From Deltaproteobacteria bacterium (lineage in GTDB: Bacteria > Myxococcota_A > UBA9160 > JAJDAL01): a stretch of 64,000 nucleotides of DNA. A program made the translations under genes and the position numbers. Below are positions 24,503 to 33,289 of this stretch, in pieces. Within the stretch, counting starts at the first letter, position 1, and each line of letters begins with the position of its first letter. The stretch is from assembly GCA_029261875.1 (NCBI GenBank), contig JAJDAL010000006.1, forward strand, positions 1 to 64,000, written 5' to 3'. The notes under the pieces were generated by a model. It did no database searches and had not been told where the DNA came from. It saw only the letters and a program-made list of their open reading frames with translations.

Positions 24503-25813
24503 ATGCGCCTGGAAGACATGATCATGATCTCAGTGGACGACCACGTCGTCGAACCCGCCGACATGTTCGAGCGCCACGCACCGGCGGCCTACAAGGACCG
24601 CTGTCCGCGTGTGCGCCGCAAGAAGGACGGATCGGACGTTTGGACCTGGGAGGGGCGCCAGATCCCGAACATCGGCTTGAACGCCGTGGCGGGGCGCCCG
24701 CCCGAGGAATACGGGATGGAGCCCACCGCCTTCGAACAGCTGCGCACGGGTTGCTACGACGTTCACGAACGCATCCGCGACATGAACGTGAACGGCGTGC
24801 TGGCTTCCATGTGCTTCCCTTCGTTCCCGGGATTCACCGGCGCGCTCTTCGCCGGTCACGAAGACAAAGCCTTGGCCCTGGCCATGCTGCAGGCCTACAA
24901 CGATTGGCACATCGACGAATGGTGTGGGACCTATCCGGGCCGCTTCATTCCCTTGGCTCTGCCGCCCATCTGGGACCCGAAGCGCATGGCGGACGAGGTG
25001 CGCCGCGTCGCGAAGAAGGGCTGCCACGCCATCAGCTTCACCGAGAACCCGGAAGCCCACGGCCTGCCGAGTTTCCACGATCCGCATTGGGATCCCTTCT
25101 GGACGGCGTGTTGCGACGAGAACACGACGGTCTGTATCCACATCGGTTCCGGCAAGGGTATGGCGTTTACGTCCATGGACGCGCCGGTCGACGTCATGAT
25201 CACGGTTCAGCCCATCAACATCTTCTCCTGCGCGTCGGATCTACTCTGGTCTCGCGTGTTGCGAAAGTTCGACGGGCTGAAGATCGCTCTGTCCGAAGGG
25301 GGCATCGGCTGGATCCCGTATTTCCTCGAGCGGGTCGACTACGTGTACAAGCACCACAAAGCGTGGACGTTTCAAGACTTCGGCGGAAAGCTTCCGAGCG
25401 AAGTCTTCCGGGAACACATCGTCACCTGCTTCATCGACGACAAAGTGGGCGTCGCCATGCGGGACAAGATCGGGATCGACAACATCACCTGGGAATGCGA
25501 TTACCCGCATTCGGATACCACCTGGCCCAACGCGCCGGAAACCCTGTGGGAATCTCTCGCGGGTCTACCCGAAAGTGACGTGAACAAGATCTCCCACGAA
25601 AACGCCATGCGGAGTTTCCAGTTTGCACCCTTCTCCCACATTCCGCGGGAAGAGTGCACCGTCGGGGCACTCCGCGCTCAGGCCAAGGATGTCGACTTGA
25701 CACCCAAGAGCCAGGGCGGGAAGCCGCCGTCGGATCTCGCGTCGGGTTTCGTGACCACGAAAGACGTCACCACCCAGCTCGCTACGGTGTATTCGACGCC
25801 CGTCGACGAATAG
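24503..25813 (+). CDS. Amidohydrolase-2 family metal-dependent hydrolase
   Basis: The 436-residue protein starts at ATG 24503. MISVDDHVVEPADMFERH carries the D-x-H-x3-E start of the family, SEGGIGWIPYFLERVDYVY the late barrel strand, and ECDYPHSDTTWPN the terminal Asp ligand. It is close in type to the 17375 gene but about 50 residues longer at the C-terminus. A metal-dependent decarboxylase or hydrolase acting on the pathway's CoA-linked or ring product is inferred. It is followed after 15 bp by a NUDIX gene. Confidence 0.86.
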   Translation: MRLEDMIMISVDDHVVEPADMFERHAPAAYKDRCPRVRRKKDGSDVWTWEGRQIPNIGLNAVAGRPPEEYGMEPTAFEQLRTGCYDVHERIRDMNVNGVLASMCFPSFPGFTGALFAGHEDKALALAMLQAYNDWHIDEWCGTYPGRFIPLALPPIWDPKRMADEVRRVAKKGCHAISFTENPEAHGLPSFHDPHWDPFWTACCDENTTVCIHIGSGKGMAFTSMDAPVDVMITVQPINIFSCASDLLWSRVLRKFDGLKIALSEGGIGWIPYFLERVDYVYKHHKAWTFQDFGGKLPSEVFREHIVTCFIDDKVGVAMRDKIGIDNITWECDYPHSDTTWPNAPETLWESLAGLPESDVNKISHENAMRSFQFAPFSHIPREECTVGALRAQAKDVDLTPKSQGGKPPSDLASGFVTTKDVTTQLATVYSTPVDE

Positions 25814-25828
25814 GCGACTCTCCCGCGC

Positions 25829-26335
25829 ATGCCGATTTCCGACTACATGCGCGACGTGCGTTCCAAAGTGGGGACCCGGCTGCTCGAAGTGCCTTCGGTG
25901 ACGATCCTCACCTTCGACGAACAGGATCGCGTACTGCTCGTCAAGGATCGCCAGCTCGCGCTGTGGACCACGCCCGGCGGTGCCGTCGAACCCAAAGAGC
26001 GCCCCGCCAACGCGGCCGTGCGCGAGATGTGGGAAGAGACGGGACTCCACGTCGAATTGATCCGGATCGCGGGCGCCTACGGGGGACCGGAGTTCGTCGT
26101 CACCTACGCGAACGGGGACTCCACCTCCTACCTGACGACGGTATTCGAAGCGCGCGTGTTGGGGGGCACCCTGCAGGCCGACGGTGAAGAGGCGAGCGAC
26201 GCCCGCTATTTCAGCGAGGCGGAACTCGACGACATCCCCGTTCAACCGGGCGCCAACATCGTCGTCCGCGACGCCTTCGCGAACCGCGCGGGCGGAAACT
26301 TCGCGCCGGCCACGTGGCGGCCCCCCTCCAGCTAG
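25829..26335 (+). CDS. NUDIX hydrolase
   Basis: The 168-residue protein has a complete Nudix box at residues 51-73 (G-x5-E-x7-REMWEETGL), so it should hydrolyse a nucleoside diphosphate linked to another moiety, with Mg2+. The N-terminal part VTILTFDEQDRVLLVKDR is the usual first strand. The C-terminal tail is Pro/Ser-rich and short. It is last in the 21914-26335 operon; CoA or ADP-sugar cleavage is possible but the specificity is not visible. A hairpin terminator follows. Confidence 0.88.
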   Translation: MPISDYMRDVRSKVGTRLLEVPSVTILTFDEQDRVLLVKDRQLALWTTPGGAVEPKERPANAAVREMWEETGLHVELIRIAGAYGGPEFVVTYANGDSTSYLTTVFEARVLGGTLQADGEEASDARYFSEAELDDIPVQPGANIVVRDAFANRAGGNFAPATWRPPSS

Positions 26336-26362
26336 CGCCGATCCCCGTGCCCCCCAAATAGA

Positions 26363-26392
26363 AATAGGGAGCGTCCGAAGACACTCCCTATT
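26363..26392. terminator. Bidirectional hairpin terminator
   Basis: A 12-bp stem with one mismatch (AATAGGGAGCGT against ACACTCCCTATT) encloses a six-base loop CCGAAG. It lies between the convergent NUDIX (+) and SGNH-like (-) genes, and A/T-rich flanks on both sides suit a terminator for either strand. Confidence 0.7.
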
Positions 26393-26528
26393 GGAACGAT
26401 GCGGCCAACCACCACAGTAACCGCGTCGTTTTGTAGTAGGGATAGTGGGCGTTTTCCGAATCTGTGACACCGCGGTTCCGCGGGATGCGCAGCGCGGCGG
26501 CAACTTCAGCGGAAACGCCCCGTCGCGC

Positions 26529-27695
26529 CTATGGCACCGGGGACAACGCTTTTTCGAGCACACGACCGATGGCGTGGGATCCGGCGCGGTTTGCGTGGGT
26601 GTCCAGGACGGCGTTGAAGGGCAGGGTGCCCTCGAGGGCGAGTTGACGCAGGGCCGGCGTCGCGTCCACGAACTCGATCCCGAAATGCCGGCTGCGTTCG
26701 CCGACGTACTGGGGAAGATCGGTGGGAGTCCATTCCGCCAGGCGCCCGTGGCTTTCGCCTGTGGGCTCGATGGCGCCGTGCAGTACGCGGAGCTTACAGG
26801 GCAAATAGAGCAACCACGGCCGCGCGCCGAGCTCGCGCGAAGTCGTCGCCCAACGCGCGAATGCGTCGTCGAGCACCTCGCGCATGCGCGGGGGAATTTC
26901 CTGGGCGTTGGGAGGCGTGTAACGAATGCTGACCGGTTGCGTGGCTTCCCCCAGAAAATAGATGAAGTTCGGTTCATGGGGCGGAAGTTCCGCGTGCGGA
27001 CGAAACAGCCGTCGATACAGGGCTCGCACAAACGAGGTCTGGGGCGGGTGGAAGTCGAGCGGTACTCGCACGAGCCGTCCATCGGGCGCTGCGGCGCGCG
27101 CCTCCCGGGCTTCGCGTTCCCAGCGCTCCTCGCGGCGTAGATTCTCGACGTCGTTGCCCTCGAAGAAGGCGAGCACCGCATGGCGCAAACTGGGTGCCGC
27201 GCCGAACTCGCGCAAATAGGTCACGTGGGTGAGGGGGCCGGTGAAGCTCGCGCCCAGGTTTCGCGCCCGCAGACCCAGCGGGGCCACGGCACGAGCGCTG
27301 AAGAGATCTTCGTCGGCGAGATACCCGAGCTCCGTGAAGGAGTCGCCCACCACCACCACTTCCCAATCCTGCATGCCCAGGGGATTGCGAAATCCGTCCG
27401 CGTCGTAGCGATACACGCGCTCGGGATCTTCCGGCAGCAGTGTCTCGGGAACTCCGGCGCGGCGCAGCATGGTCTGGAGCACGCGCCCCTTCCATTGCGC
27501 GGGGCCGGGCCGGTGAAAGAACGCGTCCCCGATCGGCTGGGTGGGTCTGCGGTAATAGATGGGAACCTTGGCGAGCTCGCGCTCTTTCTGCTCGAAATCG
27601 AAACCCGCGACGCGGAACACGGCTTCGGTTCCCCCGACCGCCAGGAGAGTCGACGCGAGAGCCAGAAGTGCGGTGCTGCCGACGCGCTTTATCAC
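26529..27695 (-). CDS. SGNH/AlgX-like acyltransferase or hydrolase, membrane-anchored
   Basis: The 388-residue protein has an N-terminal signal anchor (STALLALASTLLAVGGTEAVF). The nucleophile motif VVVVGDSFTELGY has Ser119, and a late DTHAN motif has Asp365/His367. This GDS-F plus DTHxN combination is seen in AlgX/AlgJ-type and other SGNH proteins that O-acetylate or deacetylate extracellular polysaccharide. It stands alone on the minus strand between two plus-strand operons, so its partner is unknown. It acts outside the cytoplasm. Confidence 0.72.
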   Translation of the reverse strand: MIKRVGSTALLALASTLLAVGGTEAVFRVAGFDFEQKERELAKVPIYYRRPTQPIGDAFFHRPGPAQWKGRVLQTMLRRAGVPETLLPEDPERVYRYDADGFRNPLGMQDWEVVVVGDSFTELGYLADEDLFSARAVAPLGLRARNLGASFTGPLTHVTYLREFGAAPSLRHAVLAFFEGNDVENLRREERWEREAREARAAAPDGRLVRVPLDFHPPQTSFVRALYRRLFRPHAELPPHEPNFIYFLGEATQPVSIRYTPPNAQEIPPRMREVLDDAFARWATTSRELGARPWLLYLPCKLRVLHGAIEPTGESHGRLAEWTPTDLPQYVGERSRHFGIEFVDATPALRQLALEGTLPFNAVLDTHANRAGSHAIGRVLEKALSPVP

Positions 27696-27742
27696 CGCGA
27701 CATCCTAACGGGCTGTCGTGGGAAAGCGTGTAAAATACGCCG

Positions 27743-28960
27743 ATGCTCAGCGGCTTTCGCGTACTCGACTTTTCGGGAGAACCCGGTCATCTGGCGGGCA
27801 AGATCCTCGGGGATCTCGGGGCCGACGTCATCCAGCTCGAACCTCCCGGCGGCGATCGCAAAGCGCGCCGCGGTCCGTTCGTGGGGGATCGAGCGGACCC
27901 CAACCGCAGCCTTCCCTGGCTCGCCATGAATACGAGCAAACGCGGCATCACGCTCGACACCCACACGCCGCGCGGCGTCGAGCTCGTGCGCAGCCTGGCG
28001 CGAACGGCCGACGTCGTACTGGAAACCGCGGCACCGGGCAGCATGCAGGCGCGCGGAATCGGCTATGAAGATCTGGTCAAAGCGAATCCGCGCCTCGTCT
28101 ACTGCGCCATCACACCCTTCGGGCAAACGGGTCCCTACGCGAACTTCCGCGCCGGCGACCTCGTCACCGTCGCCATGGGGGGCAACCCGTCCATGACGGG
28201 AGATCCGGATCGCGCACCGGTTCGCTGCTCGCTCCCGGTCGCGTACCTGCATGCGGGACCAGAAGCCGCCGCGGGAATCGCGATGGCGTTGTTGATGCGC
28301 GAGGACACCGGACGCGGACAATTCATCGACATCTCGATGCAGGAATGTCAGACCAGCACGCTGATTACCGGAACCGGGATGTACGCGCTCTCGGGGCATC
28401 TGGGGAAGCGAGCCGGAGCGCGCCTCGGGAAGACCCGCGAGATCTGGGCCGCCCTCGACGGGCACATCAGCTTCGGACTGCGCAGCGGTGCCGCCCGCAC
28501 CCCGAACCTGGTCGCCACCGTGGAATACATGCACGAGAACCGCATGGCGCCCAACTGGCTGCGCGAATACGACTGGGCGAACTACAACCACAACACCCTG
28601 TCCGAAGACGAGATCCGTCGTCTAGAAGAAGCCTTCGGCAATTTCTTTGCCTCGAAGACCATGCGCGAGCTGTACGAGGAAGCGCTGAAGCGCCGGATCA
28701 TGCTCGCGCCTTGCAACAACGCCGGCGAGATCCTGGACCACCCGCAACTGCGCTTTCGCGAGTTCTTCGCGCGCATCGAGTACCCGGAATTCGAAACGAG
28801 CTTCGAACATCCCAACAGCTTCGCGAAGAGTTCCGAAGAGGGAGCGCCGTTCATTCGCTGCCGCGCACCCATGGTGGGAGAGCACAATGCCGATGTCTAC
28901 GCGGAGCTCGGCGTGGATGCGACGCAATTGAGTGACCTCGCAAGCTCGGGGATCATCTAG
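27743..28960 (+). CDS. Family III CoA-transferase (CaiB/BaiF)
   Basis: The 405-residue protein transfers CoA between carboxylic acids. MLSGFRVLDFSGEPGHLAGKILGD is the typical start, GITPF-like YCAITPFGQTGPY the central region, and RGQFIDISMQEC the conserved segment after the catalytic-Asp region. It overlaps the next CoA-transferase gene by one base (TAGTGA). Two adjacent family III enzymes suggest heteromer formation or sequential use on related acids. Confidence 0.9.
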   Translation: MLSGFRVLDFSGEPGHLAGKILGDLGADVIQLEPPGGDRKARRGPFVGDRADPNRSLPWLAMNTSKRGITLDTHTPRGVELVRSLARTADVVLETAAPGSMQARGIGYEDLVKANPRLVYCAITPFGQTGPYANFRAGDLVTVAMGGNPSMTGDPDRAPVRCSLPVAYLHAGPEAAAGIAMALLMREDTGRGQFIDISMQECQTSTLITGTGMYALSGHLGKRAGARLGKTREIWAALDGHISFGLRSGAARTPNLVATVEYMHENRMAPNWLREYDWANYNHNTLSEDEIRRLEEAFGNFFASKTMRELYEEALKRRIMLAPCNNAGEILDHPQLRFREFFARIEYPEFETSFEHPNSFAKSSEEGAPFIRCRAPMVGEHNADVYAELGVDATQLSDLASSGII

Positions 28961-30180
28961 TGACCGATTCCGCTCCGGTTTTTTCGGGCGTCAAGGTGCT
29001 CGAACTCGGCGCCGGCGCCGCAGGCCCGATCGCAACGCGCTACCTCGCCGACCACGGCGCTACGGTGGTGAAGCTCGAATCGCGTAAACGCCCGGACTTC
29101 CTCCGCACCGTGCACCTCACCAAAGACAATCCCCACGGCCTCGACGGATCCCCCATGTACGTGCTCTGCAACCCCAACAAGTTGAGCGCGACGATCAACC
29201 TCTCGAAACCCGAAGGCGTCGAACTCGTCAAGCGCCTCGTCGGCTGGGCGGATGTGGTGGCGGAGAACTTTTCCCCCAAGGCCATGGCGAATTGGGGACT
29301 CGGCTACGAGAACCTGCGGGCCATCAAGCCGGAGCTGATCGTGGTCAGCAATTGCCTGTTCGGCCAGACGGGTCCCCAACGCATGTACCCGGGATTCGGC
29401 GGCCAGGGTTCGGCGATTTCCGGATTCAACCACGTCACGGGTTGGCCGGATCGCGAAGCCATCGGCCCCCACGGCACGATTACCGATTCCCTCGCGCCGC
29501 GGTACGTCGCACTCCTGATCGCCGCGGCACTCCTCGACCGCAGACGCACGGGCCGCGGGCGCTACATCGATGTGTCGCAGATCGAATGTGGGGTCTACAG
29601 CTTGTCGGAAATGATCGTGCGCCGCAGCGCGCGGGGCGAGAATGTGACCCGGCGCGGCAACCACGCGGAGTCCGCCGCTCCCCACTCGATCTATCCCTGC
29701 GCGGGTTCGGACCGCTGGATCGCGATCGCGGTGGGGTCCGATGCAGAATGGGAAGCGTTGGTGGGTGTCATGGGGAACCCCGCCTGGGCGAAGGAGCCGC
29801 GCTTCGCGCAGGCCCAGAGCCGACTGGCCCACCAGGAAGAACTGGATGACGAAATCGGGGATTGGACGCGCGGGATCGATCCCTACACGCTGATGCAACA
29901 ACTCCAGGAAGCGGGCGTCGAAGCGGGGGTCGTGCAGAATTTCCAGGATCTTCTCGATGACCCCCAGCTCGCGCACCGCAAGCATTACGAAACCCTCGAG
30001 CACGCCAACCTGGGCCCGTGCCCCTTTGAGCAGTACAGTATCCGCCTGGCAGAAAGCCCACCGCAGCTGCGCACGCCCGGCCCGAACCTCGGCGAGCACA
30101 ACGAACAGATCTTCGGCGAATTCCTGGGCATGGACTCCGAAGAGATATCGCGGTTGATGAAAGAGGAGATTATCGCCTGA
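28960..30180 (+). CDS. Family III CoA-transferase (CaiB/BaiF)
   Basis: The 406-residue protein starts at a GTG overlapping the previous stop. Family marks are GVKVLELGAGAAGPIATRYLAD, SNCLFGQTGP, GRGRYIDVSQIECG and the C-terminal PQLRTPGPNLGEHN. It is similar in layout to the preceding gene but clearly diverged. Its last base overlaps the ATG of the HMG-CoA-synthase-like gene, so translation of the three is coupled. It likely activates the pathway acid with CoA from a donor ester, replacing a ligase in this operon. Confidence 0.9.
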   Translation: MTDSAPVFSGVKVLELGAGAAGPIATRYLADHGATVVKLESRKRPDFLRTVHLTKDNPHGLDGSPMYVLCNPNKLSATINLSKPEGVELVKRLVGWADVVAENFSPKAMANWGLGYENLRAIKPELIVVSNCLFGQTGPQRMYPGFGGQGSAISGFNHVTGWPDREAIGPHGTITDSLAPRYVALLIAAALLDRRRTGRGRYIDVSQIECGVYSLSEMIVRRSARGENVTRRGNHAESAAPHSIYPCAGSDRWIAIAVGSDAEWEALVGVMGNPAWAKEPRFAQAQSRLAHQEELDDEIGDWTRGIDPYTLMQQLQEAGVEAGVVQNFQDLLDDPQLAHRKHYETLEHANLGPCPFEQYSIRLAESPPQLRTPGPNLGEHNEQIFGEFLGMDSEEISRLMKEEIIA

Positions 30181-31607
30181 TGGTCGGTATCCATTCCTAC
30201 GGTGCCTACATCCCCATGTGGCGGATGCCTTTGGCGGCCCTGGGCGGCGGCGCGCGCAAGATCCCCGACAACGGACCCGAGAAAGCCGTCGCCAACTATG
30301 ACGAAGACGCCATCACCATGGCGGTGGCGGCCGCAACCGATTGCCTCGAAGGCATCGATCGCCAAAGCGTCGACGGTGTGATCTTTTCCTCCACCACCTA
30401 TCCCTACAAGGAAAAGCAGGGCGCGAGCATCATCGCCAAAGCCCTGGACCTGCGCCGCGACGTCCAGACCGCAGACCTGGGCGGTTCGCTGCGCGCGTCC
30501 GCGGGCGCACTGCGGGTCGCCGCCGATACGGTGCGTGCGGGTTCTGCCCATTGCGTGCTCGTGATCGCGAGCGATTGTCGGATCGGCGCGCCGCGTTCGG
30601 GCATCGAACGCAACGTCGGGGACGGAGCCGCTGCGTTCCTGATCAGTGACAACGAGGTCGCCGTATCCCTCGAAGGCACCCACGCGATCTCGGATGAAAT
30701 TCTGGATGTCTGGCGTACCGAAGGAGACCCCTTCGTCCACAGCTGGGAAGATCGCTTCGTCGTCGAGCACGGCTACAGCGACCGAACGGTCGAGGCCGTG
30801 CGCGGGTTGTGCGAAAAGCTGGATGCAAACCCCGGCGATTTCACGCGCGTCGCACTCTACGCACCGGACGCCCGCAGCCACGGCGGCGTCGCCAAGTCCC
30901 TGGGCATTTCGAAGGAAGCCCTCGTCGACCCGTTGTTCGGGCGGCTCGGCAACGCGGGTGTCGCCTTCGCTCCGCTGCTACTCGCCCAGGCCCTCGAATC
31001 CGCGCGCTCGGGCGACCGCATCCTGATGGCCAGCTACGGCGACGGCGCCGAAGCGTTGTCGTTTGCGGTGACGGACCGCATCGAGAAGATTCAAAACCGC
31101 CGCGGCGTCGCCTGGCATCTGACCCGCAAGAGCAGTTTGCGGGACTACGACATGTACCTGCGCTTTCGCCAGCTCGACACGAAAGAGTGGGAAGCGGGAA
31201 CCAATTCGGGTATCTCCGCCACCATTCACTTTCGCGATCGCGACGAAGACCTGAGTTTCCGGGGCCATCAATGCCGCCAATGCTCCACCATGCAATATCC
31301 CTTTCAGCGGGTCTGCTTCCGCTGCTACGCGCGTGACGACTTCGATGAAGTCCGGCTGGCGGATCGCAAAGGCAGCGTGAAGTCCTTCTCCTTCGACTTC
31401 TTTGCGGGCAGCCCCAACCCGCCCCTGGTCGCCACCATGACCGAAGTGGACGGAGGCAGCCGTGTCTACCTGCAGATGACCGACTGCTCGCCCAAAGAAG
31501 TCAAACTCGACATGCCCGTCGAATTCACGTTTCGCAAGATTCACGAAATCGGTGGAAAACCCAATTACTTCTGGAAATGCACGCCCATCCGCGAGGAAGC
31601 CCAATGA
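30180..31607 (+). CDS. HMG-CoA-synthase-like/DUF35 fusion protein
   Basis: The 475-residue protein has a thiolase/KAS-III-fold N-terminal part (GIHSYGAYIPMWRM, VIASDCRIGAPRSG, GDGAAAFLI) like archaeal-type HMG-CoA synthases. The nucleophilic Cys region reads ADLGGSLRASAGA, so the Cys is missing. From about residue 360 a DUF35 zinc ribbon (CRQC...CFRC) and OB fold follow in the same chain. In other loci in this window these are separate proteins. A non-thiolase C-C bond reaction or substrate channelling to the thiolase encoded next is inferred. Confidence 0.8.
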   Translation: MVGIHSYGAYIPMWRMPLAALGGGARKIPDNGPEKAVANYDEDAITMAVAAATDCLEGIDRQSVDGVIFSSTTYPYKEKQGASIIAKALDLRRDVQTADLGGSLRASAGALRVAADTVRAGSAHCVLVIASDCRIGAPRSGIERNVGDGAAAFLISDNEVAVSLEGTHAISDEILDVWRTEGDPFVHSWEDRFVVEHGYSDRTVEAVRGLCEKLDANPGDFTRVALYAPDARSHGGVAKSLGISKEALVDPLFGRLGNAGVAFAPLLLAQALESARSGDRILMASYGDGAEALSFAVTDRIEKIQNRRGVAWHLTRKSSLRDYDMYLRFRQLDTKEWEAGTNSGISATIHFRDRDEDLSFRGHQCRQCSTMQYPFQRVCFRCYARDDFDEVRLADRKGSVKSFSFDFFAGSPNPPLVATMTEVDGGSRVYLQMTDCSPKEVKLDMPVEFTFRKIHEIGGKPNYFWKCTPIREEAQ

Positions 31608-32761
31608 ATCCCGAAGCCATTCGCGACAAGGTCGCCGTCGTCGGCGCCGGCTGCTGCAAATTCGGCGAGAATTGGGACAAGTCGCCCGAAGACATGATCG
31701 TCGAAGCGGCCTTCGACGCCTACGAGGATGCGGGCATCGAAGCGCCGCAACAGCAGATCGAAGCTGCCTTCTGCGGCGCCGTCTATCCGAACCGCGGTAC
31801 CGCGGAGGTTGCCGACGGCCTCAAACTGTATGACCGCCCCATCAGCATGGTCCAGAACTACTGCGCCACGGGGACCGACGCGTTCCGCTTCGGCGTGTTC
31901 GGCATCGCTTCGGGGCTCTACGACACGGTGCTCGTGGTGGGGTTCGACAAGCCGAAGGATCGCGGCGTTTCCGGACCGAGCATCGCCACGACCGGCGTCC
32001 GCGACCTCCCCATGACACCTGCGGGTTGGTTCTCGCTTTGCGCGGCGCGATACTTCGAAACCTACGGCGCCGGCCGTGAAGACCTCGCGAAAATCGCGGT
32101 CAAGAATCACCACAACGGAACCCTGGCACCCAAGTCGATGTTGAAACGCGAGATCACCGTGGAAGACGCCCTGAACGCGCGCATGATCTCCTGGCCCTTC
32201 GGGTTGTACGACTGCGCGGCCCAGTCCGACGGCGCAGCGGCGGCGATCTTGACCCGCGCGGACCTCGCCAAGAATTTCCGCGACGACTACGTGCTCGTCA
32301 AAGCGATCGCCATCGCCCTGGGCGCCAACCCCCAGGCGGATCCCGACTTCGACTTCTTGCGCTGGAAGCCCACGGTGTACGCGGCCAAGCAAGCCTACGC
32401 GCAAGCGGGGATTTCGGATCCCTTCAAGGAAATCGACGTCGCTCAAGTACACGACTGCTTCACCCTCACGGAACTGCTCACCTACGAAGACCTGGGTTTC
32501 TGCGAAAAGGGTTCCGCAAAGGATCACATCGCGAGCGGAACGTTCGACCTCAAGGGCGAGCTGCCGGTCAATACCGACGGGGGCCTCAAGACCTTCGGTC
32601 ATCCCACCGGCGCCACGGGCGTTCGGATGATCTACGAGAACTACAAGCAGTTGCAGGGCAAAGCCGACGCACGCCAGGTGCCCGGTGCGAACGTCGCCTT
32701 GAGCCACAACATCGGCGGTGCCCCGCAGGCGTGCGGCATCGCGATTCTCGCCAACCCCTGA
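31604..32761 (+). CDS. SCP-x-type thiolase (nucleophile Cys present)
   Basis: The 385-residue protein starts at ATG 31604 in an ATGA overlap. Unlike most thiolase-fold genes here it keeps the catalytic set: Cys87 in NYCATGTDA, VHDCF and GHPTGATG. It should cleave a beta-ketoacyl-CoA with CoA, or run the reverse condensation. Coupling to the HMG-CoA-synthase-like/DUF35 fusion suggests a complex. The next gene encodes a MaoC hydratase, giving a hydration-then-thiolysis logic. Confidence 0.87.
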   Translation: MNPEAIRDKVAVVGAGCCKFGENWDKSPEDMIVEAAFDAYEDAGIEAPQQQIEAAFCGAVYPNRGTAEVADGLKLYDRPISMVQNYCATGTDAFRFGVFGIASGLYDTVLVVGFDKPKDRGVSGPSIATTGVRDLPMTPAGWFSLCAARYFETYGAGREDLAKIAVKNHHNGTLAPKSMLKREITVEDALNARMISWPFGLYDCAAQSDGAAAAILTRADLAKNFRDDYVLVKAIAIALGANPQADPDFDFLRWKPTVYAAKQAYAQAGISDPFKEIDVAQVHDCFTLTELLTYEDLGFCEKGSAKDHIASGTFDLKGELPVNTDGGLKTFGHPTGATGVRMIYENYKQLQGKADARQVPGANVALSHNIGGAPQACGIAILANP

Positions 32762-32785
32762 GTTCGAAACCGCGAAGGAGACAGC

Positions 32786-33262
32786 GTGGAACAGATCCAA
32801 TTCGACGACATCGAAGCCCTGCAGGCAAAAATCGACGGGGAATGGGGCGCCTGGGGGACGGAAATCGAAGTCAGCCAGGAAATGATCAATCAGTTCGCAG
32901 AGATCACCGGTGACCACCAGTGGATCCACGTCGACGTCGAGCGCTGCAAGAAGGAAAGCCCCTTCGGTGGACCGATCGCCCACGGCTTCCTGACCTTGAG
33001 CTTGCTCCCGAATCTTTCGCCGCGAACCTCCTTCATGCTGGTGGGATACGGAAACGCGACCAACTACGGATCCGACAAGCTTCGGTTCGTCAGTCCCGTT
33101 CCCGCCGGCTCCAAGATCCATTCCCGCGGCCGCGTCACGGAAGTGCTGGCTCGCGCCAAGGGCACCCAGGTAACGACGGAGATCGCGGTTCACGTGGTGG
33201 GGAACGATCGCCCCGCGCTCATCTATTCCATGATCGTGCTCTATCTCCCCAAGATGGGTTAG
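32786..33262 (+). CDS. MaoC-family enoyl-CoA hydratase
   Basis: The 158-residue single hotdog starts at GTG 32786 behind AAGGAG. A full R-hydratase motif, GDHQWIHVDVERCKKESPFG, has Asp and His in place, followed by GPIAHGFLTLSLLP. This is the canonical (R)-specific enoyl-CoA hydratase signature (D-x(4)-H-x(2-3)-D and AHG), so activity is likely. Length is normal. It forms part of the CoA-transferase operon. Confidence 0.92.
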   Translation: MEQIQFDDIEALQAKIDGEWGAWGTEIEVSQEMINQFAEITGDHQWIHVDVERCKKESPFGGPIAHGFLTLSLLPNLSPRTSFMLVGYGNATNYGSDKLRFVSPVPAGSKIHSRGRVTEVLARAKGTQVTTEIAVHVVGNDRPALIYSMIVLYLPKMG

Positions 33263-33289
33263 CCCGCGGGCGGGAGGTCGCGCGCCGGG

